The position numbers were made by a program, and so were the translations under genes. This document shows positions 8,487 through 17,988 of a stretch of 64,000 nt of DNA, one piece after another. Origin of the DNA: Bradyrhizobium iriomotense (GTDB lineage: Bacteria > Pseudomonadota > Alphaproteobacteria > Rhizobiales > Xanthobacteraceae); assembly GCF_030160715.1 (NCBI RefSeq), contig NZ_BSOW01000001.1, forward strand, positions 124,001-188,000, read 5' to 3'. The notes below the pieces were generated by a model. That model was not told the DNA's origin, searched no databases, and worked only from the letters and a program-made list of their open reading frames with translations. Each line of letters starts with the position of its first letter. The first letter of the stretch is position 1.

Positions 8487-10362
8487 GGGGGCGTTGATCG
8501 CGGCCGACACGCCTCGGATTTGTTTGGTTCTTGAGATGACGGACCTGCCATCCCTGGTGAGCATCAAGGAGAGTCCCCAAGTCGGCTCGGTGGCTCCCCA
8601 TTCGGCGCGTTGGCTTGTTCGCGGCGCAATGGCTCTCGTGCTGGTCGTGGCCGCTTCGTGGCTTGGATATGCTGTCGCGTTCTACCGGGGGCTGGGCGAT
8701 TTGCACGCCGTCGCGCAGCAGCGGCTGGCCGTCGAGGCGGCACGCCTGGACGGCTATCTCTCTCGATTTGAGTACCTGCCGTCGCTGCTTGAGACATCGC
8801 CTGATGTTTTTCGCTTGCTCGGCGACCCCGCCGATGCCGCACTGCAGCACGCGGTCAGCGTGTACTTGAAATCGATCAACCTGCTTGCGGGAGCGGACAA
8901 CCTCTACGTCCTGACCGTCTCCGGCGAGGCACTCGCCGCTGCCGATTTCGATCAGCCGGGAACGCCGGTTGGCAGAAACCTCTCGTATCGTCCGTATATG
9001 AGCGAAGCTCTTGCGACTGGCCGCGGCGCGTTCTTCGGCGTCGGCATTACGAGCGCGCGAGCCGGTTACTATCTTTCTTATGCACTGAAGGAGGGCGGCC
9101 TGACGAAGGGCGTCGCCGTCGTCAAGGTCAATCTCGAGTCGCTTGAGCGCGAATGGCGCGACAGGGCAAGCGATATTGCCCTGGTCGATGGACGTCAGGT
9201 CACCATCCTCGCCTCACGAGATGAATGGCGCTTTCGTCCGATTGCACAATTGTCGCCCGAAGTTCTAGAGAACATCTCCCGCTCCAAGCCCTACGGAAAC
9301 TCCGAGCTCAAGCCGCTCGGCTGGATGTATCTGGAGGGCGGCGGGCGTGTTTCGGCTGAGGACGGCTCGACTTACAGCATCGACGAGCGCTGGTTGAACG
9401 GAAACCTGTGGAGGCTGCTGCTTCTCGGGGACGAGAGGCCAATGAGACAGACGGCCGTCATCATCGGGGGCTTCTCGGGACTTGCCGCTATCGCGGCATT
9501 GCTGGCGTTTGGTCTGCTCGAACAGCGCAGGAGAGAAATCAGGCAGCGGCTCGCAAGCCAGGTGGCGTTGCAGGCGGCGAACGACACACTCGAGATCAGG
9601 GTGCAGGAGCGGGCCGCTGAACTGCGCGCCGCGCAGGATGAGCTCGTTCATGCCGGCAAGCTTGCTGCTCTCGGCCAGATGTCGGCCGGCATCGTGCACG
9701 AGTTGAACCAGCCGCTGGCAGCCTTGCAGACCGCTGCCGACAACGCGATCCTGCTCGTCGATCGCGGGGCGATTGGCGATGCCCGCGGGAATCTCACCCG
9801 CATCGGTGAACTGGTGCGCAGGCTCGGGCGCTTGACCAGCCAGCTCCGGGTCTTTGCATACAAGTCGAATAGCCCACTTGATGCGGTCTCGGTCGCGCAT
9901 GCACTGGCTGAATCGCTCAAGATCGTCGCTGCGCGTGTCAAGGAAGCCGGAGCCGAAGTCTCAATGGACGTCGAGGCGGGTCTCCGCGTCGTCGCTGATC
10001 AGATCCGACTGGAACAGCTGCTTTGCAACATCTTGGCAAATGCGCTGGATGCCTTGGAAGGGGTCGAACAAAAGTCGATCTCGATCCGCGCAACCAGGGA
10101 GGAGGGGCAGGCCGCCCGTGCCCGCATCGCCATCAGCAATAGCGGTCCCTCGATTGCGCCCGATGTTCTCGAGCGCATGTTCGAGCCTTTCGTGACGACC
10201 AAGCCTGCCGGCAAGGGGCTCGGTCTCGGTCTGATGTTGTCAAATCACATTGCACGCTCCTTTGGCGGCGAACTGCATGCACGAAATCTCGTGCCGCGTG
10301 GTGCCGAATTTGTCGTGCTCCTTCCATTGGCTGAAACAGCAGGGGCTTCGCATGAGCGATGA
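8479..10362 (+). CDS. dctB: C4-dicarboxylate sensor histidine kinase DctB
   Basis: Membrane sensor kinase that detects periplasmic C4-dicarboxylates and phosphorylates DctD. Numbered from the ATG at 8479, it has a first membrane helix at about residues 49-70, a periplasmic PAS/Cache-like sensing region, a second helix at about 323-346, a coiled-coil stretch, the phosphoacceptor His407 in GIVHELNQPLAAL, and an ATPase domain with NALDAL and GLGLGLML boxes. Length (627 aa) fits DctB. The start is uncertain: 8479 overlaps the small CydB-like gene, and an in-frame ATG at 8536 would drop 19 residues; neither has a strong ribosome site. The 3' end overlaps dctD by 11 bases, indicating translational coupling. 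Confidence 0.92.
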   Translation: MREGALIAADTPRICLVLEMTDLPSLVSIKESPQVGSVAPHSARWLVRGAMALVLVVAASWLGYAVAFYRGLGDLHAVAQQRLAVEAARLDGYLSRFEYLPSLLETSPDVFRLLGDPADAALQHAVSVYLKSINLLAGADNLYVLTVSGEALAAADFDQPGTPVGRNLSYRPYMSEALATGRGAFFGVGITSARAGYYLSYALKEGGLTKGVAVVKVNLESLEREWRDRASDIALVDGRQVTILASRDEWRFRPIAQLSPEVLENISRSKPYGNSELKPLGWMYLEGGGRVSAEDGSTYSIDERWLNGNLWRLLLLGDERPMRQTAVIIGGFSGLAAIAALLAFGLLEQRRREIRQRLASQVALQAANDTLEIRVQERAAELRAAQDELVHAGKLAALGQMSAGIVHELNQPLAALQTAADNAILLVDRGAIGDARGNLTRIGELVRRLGRLTSQLRVFAYKSNSPLDAVSVAHALAESLKIVAARVKEAGAEVSMDVEAGLRVVADQIRLEQLLCNILANALDALEGVEQKSISIRATREEGQAARARIAISNSGPSIAPDVLERMFEPFVTTKPAGKGLGLGLMLSNHIARSFGGELHARNLVPRGAEFVVLLPLAETAGASHER

Positions 10363-11728
10363 CCAATCGATTGGCGTGATCTACGTCGAGGACGACGACG
10401 ATGTCCGGATCGGTGGCGTTCAGGCGCTCGAACTCGCCGGGTTTGCCGTCTCCGGTTTCGCATCCGTCGAGCTCGCCGATGCGGCCGTCCGATCCGACAA
10501 GCCGTTTGTCGTCGTCTGCGACGTACGCCTGCGCGGCAAGAGCGGTCTTGATTGGCTGACCGATCTGCGCCGGCTGGATCACGATTTGCCGGTGATCCTG
10601 ATTACCGGGCATGGCGATATCTCGATGGCCGTTCAGGCGATGCGAAATGGTGCCTACGACTTCATCGAGAAGCCGTGCTCGTCGGAGCAGCTCGTTTCCG
10701 TGGTGCGCAGAGCGATCGAGAAGAGACGGCTGACACTGGAGGTACGCTCGTTGCGATCGGCCCTGGCGGATCGTCAGGGCATCGAGGCGAGCCTGCTCGG
10801 CCGATCGCCGCAGATCCAGGAGGTGCGCAGGCTCGTATCCACATTGGCCGCGACGAATGTCGATGTCACGATCTACGGCGAAACCGGCACCGGCAAGGAT
10901 GTCGTCGCGCGCTGTCTTCACAATCACAGCGGACGACGCGGCGGCAATTATGTCCCGGTAAACTGCGGCGGGCTTCCGGAATCGCTGGTCGAAAGCGAGT
11001 TGTTCGGGCACGAGATCGGCGCATTCACCGGCGCCACGCGTCAGCGCATCGGCAAGATCGAATACGCCAATGGAGGAACGCTCTTCCTCGACGAAATCGA
11101 GAGCATGCCGCTCAGCGTGCAGGTGAAGCTGCTGAGGTCGCTCCAGGATCGGTCGATCGAGCGCGTCGGCTCGAACAAGCCGATTGCGGTGGATTGCCGC
11201 GTCGTCGCGGCGAGCAAGTCCAACTTGCTGGAGTTGAGCGAGAAGCGACTGTTTCGCGCCGATCTCTACTATCGCCTCGGCGTCGCCTTCATCGAGTTGC
11301 CGCCATTGCGCGAGCGGCGTGAAGATATTCCCCTGCTGTTCGAGCACTTCGCGCTGGAAGCTGCCAGACGGTTCGAGCGCGACGCGCCGATCCTCGATGA
11401 GCAGACGACGTCCGCGCTCCTGGCTTATTCGTGGCCGGGAAACGTGCGGGAGCTTCGCAACGTCGCGGACCGTTTCGTGCTTGGAGTCCTCGATGGCAAG
11501 ATGATCAACAAATCCGGCCTTGGAAGCTCGGACGGGTCATTGCCTCGGCAACTCGAAAACATCGAGCGATCGATCATCGAGGACGCATTGCGCCGCAAGC
11601 AGGGCGACGTCCAGGGAACCGCCGTGCTTTTGGGTGTTCCGAAGCAAACCTTGTACGACAAGATCAAGCGTCTCTCGGTGAACGTTGACGGGATCAGGGA
11701 GGGCTCGATTGTCCGCGCGGGATCGTGA
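10352..11728 (+). CDS. dctD: Sigma-54-dependent response regulator DctD
   Basis: NtrC-type activator, 458 residues. It has an N-terminal receiver domain (acidic pocket VEDDDD, phosphoacceptor in CDVRLRG), a central AAA+ domain with Walker A GETGTGKD near residue 176, the sigma-54-contact loop GAFTGAT and Walker B LFLDEIE, and a C-terminal Fis-type helix-turn-helix around GTAVLLGVPKQTLYDKI. The ATG at 10352 lies inside the end of dctB, and the upstream extension is dctB sequence in another frame. When phosphorylated by DctB it should activate sigma-54 promoters, classically that of dctA. No matching -24/-12 element was found before dctA or phaC, so its targets here are unknown. Confidence 0.94.
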   Translation: MSDDQSIGVIYVEDDDDVRIGGVQALELAGFAVSGFASVELADAAVRSDKPFVVVCDVRLRGKSGLDWLTDLRRLDHDLPVILITGHGDISMAVQAMRNGAYDFIEKPCSSEQLVSVVRRAIEKRRLTLEVRSLRSALADRQGIEASLLGRSPQIQEVRRLVSTLAATNVDVTIYGETGTGKDVVARCLHNHSGRRGGNYVPVNCGGLPESLVESELFGHEIGAFTGATRQRIGKIEYANGGTLFLDEIESMPLSVQVKLLRSLQDRSIERVGSNKPIAVDCRVVAASKSNLLELSEKRLFRADLYYRLGVAFIELPPLRERREDIPLLFEHFALEAARRFERDAPILDEQTTSALLAYSWPGNVRELRNVADRFVLGVLDGKMINKSGLGSSDGSLPRQLENIERSIIEDALRRKQGDVQGTAVLLGVPKQTLYDKIKRLSVNVDGIREGSIVRAGS

Positions 11729-11853
11729 CGATCGGACAGGGAGCCGGCACGGCATCCTTTGACGTCACGCGATGACCGCGAAGGCTGCCGGATAGAAGCG
11801 GCCCCGGAGCAGGAAACCAACAACGCATTCTACTTCGTTCGAGTGAGGGTGAC

Positions 11854-13569
11854 ATGAATCGGCCGTTCAACATGCCAGACGAGTTCGTCGATGCCTTCGT
11901 GAAGGCTGGCGCGAGCCTGTGGCGGTCCCTTGCGTCGGCGTCGACCGCCGTCGACCGCACGGAGGCCGGTTCGGTGATGGAATCGACAGGACGTCTTGTC
12001 GAACTCCAGGCGGACTATCTGAGACACCTCTATGCGCTGACGGAACATGCCCTCAAGACGAGCGCGGGCACGCAGGCTGAAGCAGCGGTCGAGCCCGCGC
12101 GCGGGGACCGGAGGTTCAACGGTGCGGAATGGCGTGATAATTCGCTCTATAGCTTGCTGAAGCAATGCTATCTGCTGAATGCGCGCTATTGCGTCGACTT
12201 CGTGGAAGCTCTCGATCTGGACGAGAGAGAGAAGCATCGCCTGCGGTTCTTCACGCGCCAGCTGGTCGAGGCAATGAGCCCGACCAACTTTGTCGCCACC
12301 AATCCCGACGCCATCAAGATCGCGACAGAAACGGAAGGTCAAAGCCTGAAGGCCGGCCTGGACAATCTGATAGCTGATCTCAGCAAGGGGAACCTCACGA
12401 TCACGGACGAACACGCGTTCGAAGTGGGAAAGGACGTCGCGACATCCAGGGGCGCGGTAGTGTTCGAGAACGACCTCTTTCAGCTCATCCAGTATGAACC
12501 GGCGACCGAGCAGGTGGCCGCTCGCCCATTGCTGATCGTCCCGCCCTGCATCAACAAGTTCTATATCCTTGATCTTCAGCCGGCGAATTCGTTCGTCCGC
12601 TTTGCGGTCGAGCACGGCTTGACCGTCTTCATGGTGTCCTGGCGCAATCCCGATGCGTCATGCGGGCATCTTGGGTGGGACGACTATGTCGCGCACGGCG
12701 CAATGCGCGCGATCGAAGTCGCCCGATCGATCTCGGGCGCGGACAAGATCAACGTCGTCGGCTGGTGCGTTGGAGGCACCATCCTGTCCTCGGCGCTCGC
12801 GCTTCTGCGCACGCGAGGCGACGAATCGGTCGCGAGCGTGACGTTGCTGACGACGATGCTTGACTTTCGCGAGCCCGGCGACCTCGGCGTATTCGTGGAC
12901 GAAGAGAGCGTGCTTCTGCGGGAGCAGACGATCGGGAGGGGTGGAATCTACCGAGGCGCCGAACTCGGCTTCGTGTTCCAGACGTTGCGCTCGAAGGAGC
13001 TGATCTGGCCGAACGTGGTCAATCACTATCTCAAGGGAAAGCCGCCCGAACGCTTCGATCTCCTGTTCTGGAACGCGGACGTCACCAATCTGCCCGGCCC
13101 GATGTACTGCTGGTACATCAGAAACATGTACCTGGAGAACAACCTCCGCGAGGCGAACAGGCTGACGATGTGCGACACGCCCGTGGATCTGGGCCGGGTC
13201 GACCTGCCCGCCTACGTCCTCGCGACGATGGAAGATCACATCGTGCCGTGGCGATCCGCATATCGAACCACAGGCCTGCTCAGCGGCGACATTCGTTTTG
13301 TCCTCGGCGCGAGCGGACATATTGCCGGTGTGATCAATCCGGCATCGAAGAACAAGCGAAGCTATTGGGTATCCGCCAATCGCGAAGAAGATCCAGCGGC
13401 GTGGCTCGCCGGCGCGGAGGAGAAGCCCGGCAGTTGGTGGAATGACTGGATCGCCTGGCTCGCACCATGGACGGAAGACAAGCTGGCAGCACGCACGCAG
13501 CTCGGCAGCAACCTCTACCCTCCGGGTGAGGCCGCGCCGGGACGCTACGTGAAAGAGAAAGCAAGCTGA
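11854..13569 (+). CDS. phaC: Poly(3-hydroxybutyrate) synthase (class I PhaC)
   Basis: Polymerises (R)-3-hydroxyacyl-CoA into PHB on the surface of cytoplasmic granules. The 571-residue protein has an N-terminal PhaC domain and a C-terminal alpha/beta-hydrolase fold. The active-site Cys305 sits in the synthase version of the lipase box (GWCVGG). The Asp of MEDHIVPW and the His of GASGHIAGV complete the triad. The tail contains WWNDWIAWL, common in class I synthases. It starts 125 bases after dctD. Together with phaA and phaB it makes the whole PHB pathway present inside one dicarboxylate-use locus. No phasin or phaR gene is visible beside it. Confidence 0.95.
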   Translation: MNRPFNMPDEFVDAFVKAGASLWRSLASASTAVDRTEAGSVMESTGRLVELQADYLRHLYALTEHALKTSAGTQAEAAVEPARGDRRFNGAEWRDNSLYSLLKQCYLLNARYCVDFVEALDLDEREKHRLRFFTRQLVEAMSPTNFVATNPDAIKIATETEGQSLKAGLDNLIADLSKGNLTITDEHAFEVGKDVATSRGAVVFENDLFQLIQYEPATEQVAARPLLIVPPCINKFYILDLQPANSFVRFAVEHGLTVFMVSWRNPDASCGHLGWDDYVAHGAMRAIEVARSISGADKINVVGWCVGGTILSSALALLRTRGDESVASVTLLTTMLDFREPGDLGVFVDEESVLLREQTIGRGGIYRGAELGFVFQTLRSKELIWPNVVNHYLKGKPPERFDLLFWNADVTNLPGPMYCWYIRNMYLENNLREANRLTMCDTPVDLGRVDLPAYVLATMEDHIVPWRSAYRTTGLLSGDIRFVLGASGHIAGVINPASKNKRSYWVSANREEDPAAWLAGAEEKPGSWWNDWIAWLAPWTEDKLAARTQLGSNLYPPGEAAPGRYVKEKAS

Positions 13570-13685
13570 CGGCACGACCAACCGGAAGGCAGCGTTTGGC
13601 GCGAGGCGGACGTGAGAATCCCAGCCTCGTACGATCGTCGGTGACCACGGCAATGTCCGCCATTGGCACGCATAGGAGGACCGAC

Positions 13686-14081
13686 ATGGAAGATCGAACT
13701 GCGCGGCTTGCATTGGAGCGGCACTGGCATGCTTCGGATGTCGGAGATTTCGAGATGGAGCATGAGATCTACCGCGAGGATGCCGTGCTCGATTATCCGC
13801 AATCAGGCGAGCGGATCCGCGGTCGGCACAACATCCAACAGAGCCGCTTCGTCCAGCCGAATAAAAAACGCTTCACGGTCCGGCGAATTGTTGGAAGCGG
13901 CGATCTCTGGGTCACCGAATTCACGCTCAGCTATGACGATGTGCCATCCTATACGGTGAGCATCATGGAATTTCGCGACGGACTGGTGGCGCACGAAACG
14001 CAGTATTTCGCCGACCCATTCGAGCCCGCACCCTCGCGCGCCGATCTCGTCGAGCGAATTCACGGATCTTCGGGGTCCTGA
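13686..14081 (+). CDS. NTF2-like (SnoaL-type) protein of unknown function
   Basis: A 131-residue protein with the pattern of the NTF2/SnoaL fold: an N-terminal helix with RHWHASDVGDFEMEHEIY, an acidic residue in EDAVLDYPQSGERIRGR, then beta strands ending at FADPFE. The ATG at 13686 is chosen because a perfect AGGAGG lies six bases upstream; longer in-frame versions would start inside the phaC tail region. Members of this superfamily include isomerases, hydratases and many proteins of unknown role, so no reaction can be assigned. It follows phaC by 116 bases and is followed by a hairpin, so it probably ends the first block of genes. Confidence 0.8.
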   Translation: MEDRTARLALERHWHASDVGDFEMEHEIYREDAVLDYPQSGERIRGRHNIQQSRFVQPNKKRFTVRRIVGSGDLWVTEFTLSYDDVPSYTVSIMEFRDGLVAHETQYFADPFEPAPSRADLVERIHGSSGS

Positions 14082-14108
14082 GCGACCAGCATGGGAGTTG
14101 TTCGAGGG

Positions 14109-14124
14109 GGACTCGAAGGAGTCC
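14109..14124. terminator. Hairpin after the NTF2-like gene
   Basis: GGACTC and GAGTCC pair perfectly around a GAAG loop, 28 bases after the stop codon, in a G-rich context. No T tract follows. It marks the start of the 335-base gap before the CoA ligase gene. Otherwise that gap holds an operator-like palindrome (14285-14300) and a TTGACA at 14326-14331 without a convincing -10 partner. Confidence 0.35.
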
Positions 14125-14284
14125 GGGTACTCTGCGTGCTGCCGTGCACGCCTAGGTCTCCACACGTGTACCTTGCGAGTCCGACTAGCTGATTTCCGCT
14201 TTCTCTGCCTCCCACAATGTGGTTTGCGCCATGGTGGCGCAGGGAGCGCTCCGGACGACGACGATGCGATCGCAGCTCGCGCAT

Positions 14285-14300
14285 TTTCAAGGATGTGAAA
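14285..14300. promoter_or_regulatory. Operator-like palindrome, site A of the IclR set
   Basis: TTTCAAGGATGTGAAA is an inverted repeat (TTTCA/TGAAA) that closely matches sites at 20095 and 27673. It lies 116 bases before the start of the CoA ligase operon. The iclR gene is beside site B, so IclR is the likely binder, but this is inferred from recurrence and position only. Confidence 0.55.
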
Positions 14301-14416
14301 TTCGCCTCCGCGCGGATCGTTTCGTTTGACAGTGTGCACCTCCACCAAGAAATGTCCGGGAGAGGACGGCAAGACAAACAAGGGCCGCCCGCAGCTGGGG
14401 TTACGGAGGAAGCTCG

Positions 14417-16048
14417 GTGCTCGGATTGATGCAGGATCGACCGTTACTGATCTCGAGTCTGATCGAGCATGCGGCGCGTTTCCATCCCAAGGCGGAGATC
14501 GTCAGCAAAACCTGCGAGGGGACGATCCATCGCACCAACTATGCGGGGTTGCGGTCGCGCGCAGCAAGGCTCGCAAAGGCGCTGATCAAACTCGGCGTCA
14601 GGCCGGGCGACCGTGTCGCGACGCTCGCCTGGAACACCCATCGCCACATGGAGCTCTATTTCGCCGTGTCCGGCATCGGCGCGGTGCTGCACACCGTCAA
14701 TCCACGCCTGTTTCCCGAGCAGATCGACTACATCATCAACCACGCTGAAAATCGGGTGCTGCTATTCGACATCACCTTCGCCGATCTCGTTCAGAAGCTG
14801 CGGCCCAATCTCGTCACTGTCGAGCATCTGGTGGCGATGACGGACAGCGCACACCTTCCGGCGCAAGTTCCCGGCTGCCTCTGCTATGAGTCGCTCGTCG
14901 AGTCGGAAGACGACATCCTGACCTGGCCGGTGTTTGACGAGCGAACAGCGTCGTCACTCTGCTACACATCCGGCACGACCGGCAACCCCAAGGGGGTGCT
15001 CTACAGTCACCGTTCGACCATCCTGCATTCCTTTGTCGCCTGCGCGAACGATGGTCTCAAGCTATCCAGTGGCGACAGCGTCCTTCTCGTCGTGCCCTTG
15101 TTCCACGTGAATGCCTGGGGAATTCCCTATGCTGCCGCGATGTGCGGGGCCAAGGTGGTGCTGCCCGGTCCTGCCCTGGACGGCAAGAGCATCTTCGAAC
15201 TGGCGGCGCAAGAAAGCTGCAACTTCTCGCTCGGCGTGCCGACTGTTTGGCTCGGCCTCTTCAAGTACATCGAGGAAAATCCCGCGCTTGATCTCACGGC
15301 GATCAGGCTCGATCGTGTGGTTGTTGGGGGATCCGCCGCGCCGCGCAGCATCATCGAGAAATTCCGCAATGTTTTCGGCGCCTTCGTCATCCATGCCTGG
15401 GGCATGAGCGAAACGAGCCCGCTCGGCTCTATCGGTAATCTTCTGCCGGTTCATCGCGATCTGCCGGTCGTCGACCAAGTGTCGGTGCAGTGCAAGCAGG
15501 GGCGCGCGATCTACGGCGTCGAGCTTCGGATCGTAGGCGAAGACGGAACGTCGCTGCCGCATGACGGCGCAAGCGCCGGAAACCTGATAGTGCGCGGGCC
15601 CTGGGTTGCCTCGGGCTATTTCAAGGGAGAGGGCGGTGCGGTGCTCGATTCCGAGGGCTGGTTTGCGACGGGAGACGTCGCAACCATTGATACCGACGGT
15701 TACATCCAGATCACGGATCGCTCGAAGGATGTGATCAAGTCCGGCGGAGAGTGGATATCCTCGATCGACCTCGAGAATATCGCGGTCGCCCACCCGGCGG
15801 TGCAGGAGGCGGCGGTCATCGGATTGCCGCATCCGAAGTGGCAGGAGCGGCCGCTTCTGGTTGTGGTCCGAAAGCCGGACACAGATCCTGCACGCGAGGA
15901 CATCCTGGACTACATGTCCGGCCGTGTCGCGAAATGGTGGCTGCCCGACGATGTCGTCTTCGTGAACGAGTTGCCGCACACCGCCACCGGAAAGCTGCAG
16001 AAGACCAAGCTGCGCGAACTGTTCAAAGACCATGCATTGCCGACCTGA
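14417..16048 (+). CDS. Acyl-CoA synthetase (AMP-forming fatty acid-CoA ligase)
   Basis: Activates a carboxylic acid to its CoA thioester with ATP. The 543-residue protein has the AMP-binding signature [12 protein letters not shown], the motif WGMSETSP, the hinge/adenylate motif GWFATGDVA followed by [14 protein letters not shown], and the C-terminal lysine region [10 protein letters not shown]. The GTG at 14417 is chosen because GGAGGA stands six bases before it; an ATG four codons later has no such site. The family covers medium/long-chain and alicyclic acids. It leads an operon with two acyl-CoA dehydrogenases and an enoyl-CoA hydratase, so its product probably enters a beta-oxidation-like route. 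The real substrate is unknown. Confidence 0.88.
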   Translation: MLGLMQDRPLLISSLIEHAARFHPKAEIVSKTCEGTIHRTNYAGLRSRAARLAKALIKLGVRPGDRVATLAWNTHRHMELYFAVSGIGAVLHTVNPRLFPEQIDYIINHAENRVLLFDITFADLVQKLRPNLVTVEHLVAMTDSAHLPAQVPGCLCYESLVESEDDILTWPVFDERTASSLCYTSGTTGNPKGVLYSHRSTILHSFVACANDGLKLSSGDSVLLVVPLFHVNAWGIPYAAAMCGAKVVLPGPALDGKSIFELAAQESCNFSLGVPTVWLGLFKYIEENPALDLTAIRLDRVVVGGSAAPRSIIEKFRNVFGAFVIHAWGMSETSPLGSIGNLLPVHRDLPVVDQVSVQCKQGRAIYGVELRIVGEDGTSLPHDGASAGNLIVRGPWVASGYFKGEGGAVLDSEGWFATGDVATIDTDGYIQITDRSKDVIKSGGEWISSIDLENIAVAHPAVQEAAVIGLPHPKWQERPLLVVVRKPDTDPAREDILDYMSGRVAKWWLPDDVVFVNELPHTATGKLQKTKLRELFKDHALPT

Positions 16049-16081
16049 CGTCGGCGCTGGCGTCACCAAGAAGCAGAAACC

Positions 16082-17212
16082 ATGCCCGAACTGATGCTGG
16101 ACGATCCCGACGGTACCCTCGTGATGCTTCGTGACAGCGTCACTGGCTTTGCTGCGCGTTTTCCAGGTGCAAAGGCCATGCGCGAGAGACGCGGGCGCGG
16201 CGGGACCATGGACCCGCTGATCTGGTCCGCGATGGCGGAAGCCGGCTGGATCGGACTGTTGCTGCCGGAAGAATGCGGCGGCGCGGGTCTTGGGCTGCGC
16301 GAGCAGGCTGTCCTCAGCGAGGCGCTGGGGCGCGCCTTGATCGCCGAACCGACCGGCACGGCCTCGGTCTTTGCCGCGACGTTGCTCGGCGGCGCTTCGC
16401 CGGGCGTAGAGCGCAGCCGCCTGGCAGCCGGAGTGGCCAGCGGCGAGGTTGTCGCGGTGCCGGCCTGGACGTCTGGTGCCAAGCCGGTTGTCGCACGCAG
16501 CGTCAATGGCAGAATCGTGCTGTCGGGCGAAACGCGCTTCGTCGATGCCGCGCGTGCCGCAACGGATTTCCTTGTGGCCGCCCAGGACGCCGACGGCGTG
16601 ATGCTCCTGAGCGTCGCCGCCAATGCGGACGGCGTGGCGATATCAGAGCGCGCCGGGGTTGACGGCAGTGCGATTGCGACCATCTCGTTTTCCGATTGCG
16701 CGGTGCCGGCGGACCGCATGCTGTCGCGCGCGAACCGATCCGAGGATCTGCTCCGCCAGGCGATCCTGCATACGCGGCTGGCGCTCGCGGCCGAGCTGAC
16801 GGGCGTCGCGTCGAAAGCGCTCGAGCTCACGATCGCATATGCCAGCGATCGCGTGCAGTTCGGCAAGCCGATCGGCAGCTTCCAAGCCATCCAGCACCGC
16901 CTGGTCGACATGTGGATCGAAGCGGAATTTGCCGCCGCCGCCGTGGTCAACGCGGTCGATGCGCTGCGGGGGGACGATGACGATGCGGCGGAGCTTGCCG
17001 TATTGGCGGCCAAGGCGCGGGCGGGCGAAGCCGCATTCTCGATCTGCCGGCGCGCGGTGCATCTTCATGGCGCCATGGGATACACCGACGAATGCGACAT
17101 CGGCCTCTATCTGAAGCGCACCATCAATCTCAATGCCATGCTGGGACAGCCTGAACAACTGCGCCTGGAGTTTGTCGAACGCGAAAGCGGCTATCGCCGC
17201 GGGAGGATCTAA
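16082..17212 (+). CDS. Acyl-CoA dehydrogenase, subunit-like 1
   Basis: FAD enzyme that introduces a 2,3-double bond into an acyl-CoA. The 376-residue protein shows acyl-CoA dehydrogenase order: helical N-terminus with GWIGLLLPEECGG, middle beta domain, and C-terminal helical domain with the RVQFGKPIGSFQAIQHRL motif and the late HLHGAMGYTDE motif. It is shorter and more divergent than the second dehydrogenase gene at 17988. Its stop codon overlaps the start of the enoyl-CoA hydratase gene. Pairs of unlike acyl-CoA dehydrogenases in one operon often form alpha2beta2 heteromers acting on ring-derived or steroid-like acyl-CoAs; that is an inference here. Confidence 0.88.
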   Translation: MPELMLDDPDGTLVMLRDSVTGFAARFPGAKAMRERRGRGGTMDPLIWSAMAEAGWIGLLLPEECGGAGLGLREQAVLSEALGRALIAEPTGTASVFAATLLGGASPGVERSRLAAGVASGEVVAVPAWTSGAKPVVARSVNGRIVLSGETRFVDAARAATDFLVAAQDADGVMLLSVAANADGVAISERAGVDGSAIATISFSDCAVPADRMLSRANRSEDLLRQAILHTRLALAAELTGVASKALELTIAYASDRVQFGKPIGSFQAIQHRLVDMWIEAEFAAAAVVNAVDALRGDDDDAAELAVLAAKARAGEAAFSICRRAVHLHGAMGYTDECDIGLYLKRTINLNAMLGQPEQLRLEFVERESGYRRGRI

Positions 17213-17988
17213 TGGACAACAATCTGATCAAGACCGAGATCAAGGATCACATTGCGGTCGTGACCATGGATGCGCCGCCGGTGAACGCGCAATCCAAGGA
17301 GTTCGTCGAGGAGTTCATCGCGACCTTCGACGAGTTGAACGAGACCCCGACGGTAAGGGTGATCGTGTTGACCGGCGCGGGAAAAACCTTCTCGGCGGGC
17401 GCCGACATCAAGTCGCGCGGCAAGGTCGGGGCGGTGCCGGGCGACACCTATCGCCATTTGCGGCGGGCGCGCGAGGTCGGGTTCTGCATCATCGAATCCA
17501 ACAAGCCGGTGATTGCCGCGGTGAACGGTCCGGCGCTGGGCGCTGGCCTCGGCCTCGCGCTCTGTTCGGACATCATCCTGGCGTCCGAGAACGCGGTGTT
17601 CGGCCTGCCGGAGATCGATGTCGGGTTGATGGGCGGGGTGCGGCATACGATGCGCATCATTCCGCACACGCTGGCGCGCCGCATGGTGCTGACCGGCTAC
17701 CGGGTGCCGGCGGCCGAGCTCTATCGCCGCGGTATCATCGAGGACTGTTTGCCTCGGGAGGAACTGATGCCTGCGGCCATGAAGATGGCCGCCGAGATCG
17801 CGAAGAAGAGCCCGATGGCGCTCAAGCTCGCCAAACGTGCGATCAACACGGTCGAAACCATGGGTCTGAAGGACGGCTATCGCTTCGAGCAGAACCTCAC
17901 GGTGGAGATGACGCAGCACGACGATTCCAAGGAGGCGATGCGGGCCTTCATGGAGAAGCGCACGCCCGTCTTCAAGGACGTGCTTTGA
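17212..17988 (+). CDS. Enoyl-CoA hydratase/isomerase (crotonase family)
   Basis: Crotonase-fold protein of 258 residues that would add water to, or isomerise, an enoyl-CoA. The oxyanion-hole segments SAGADIKSRG and GPALGAGLGLALCSD are present, and the usual catalytic acid region reads FGLPEIDVGLMGG. The ATG shares its first base with the stop codon of the preceding dehydrogenase, and its own stop shares a base with the next ATG. The three genes are thus translationally coupled and probably made in equal amounts. The exact reaction (hydratase, isomerase or ring hydrolase) cannot be told from sequence. Confidence 0.9.
   Translation: MDNNLIKTEIKDHIAVVTMDAPPVNAQSKEFVEEFIATFDELNETPTVRVIVLTGAGKTFSAGADIKSRGKVGAVPGDTYRHLRRAREVGFCIIESNKPVIAAVNGPALGAGLGLALCSDIILASENAVFGLPEIDVGLMGGVRHTMRIIPHTLARRMVLTGYRVPAAELYRRGIIEDCLPREELMPAAMKMAAEIAKKSPMALKLAKRAINTVETMGLKDGYRFEQNLTVEMTQHDDSKEAMRAFMEKRTPVFKDVL

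Noticed and set aside
6708..8567. Long antisense frame of about 619 codons opposite ndh
   Set aside because: It mirrors a clear NDH-2 gene, has no domain motif or ribosome site, and such long shadows are common in high-GC coding DNA.
11740..11765. Sigma-54-like GGCACG before phaC
   Set aside because: The GC of the -12 element is missing at the required distance.
14082..14416. Small RNA or tRNA in the 335-base gap
   Set aside because: No cloverleaf or conserved RNA pattern was found; only a hairpin and an operator-like palindrome are visible.
17133..17987. Very long version of the second acyl-CoA dehydrogenase
   Set aside because: The extension is the enoyl-CoA hydratase gene read in a wrong frame; the ATG at 17988 overlaps its stop as expected for coupled genes.
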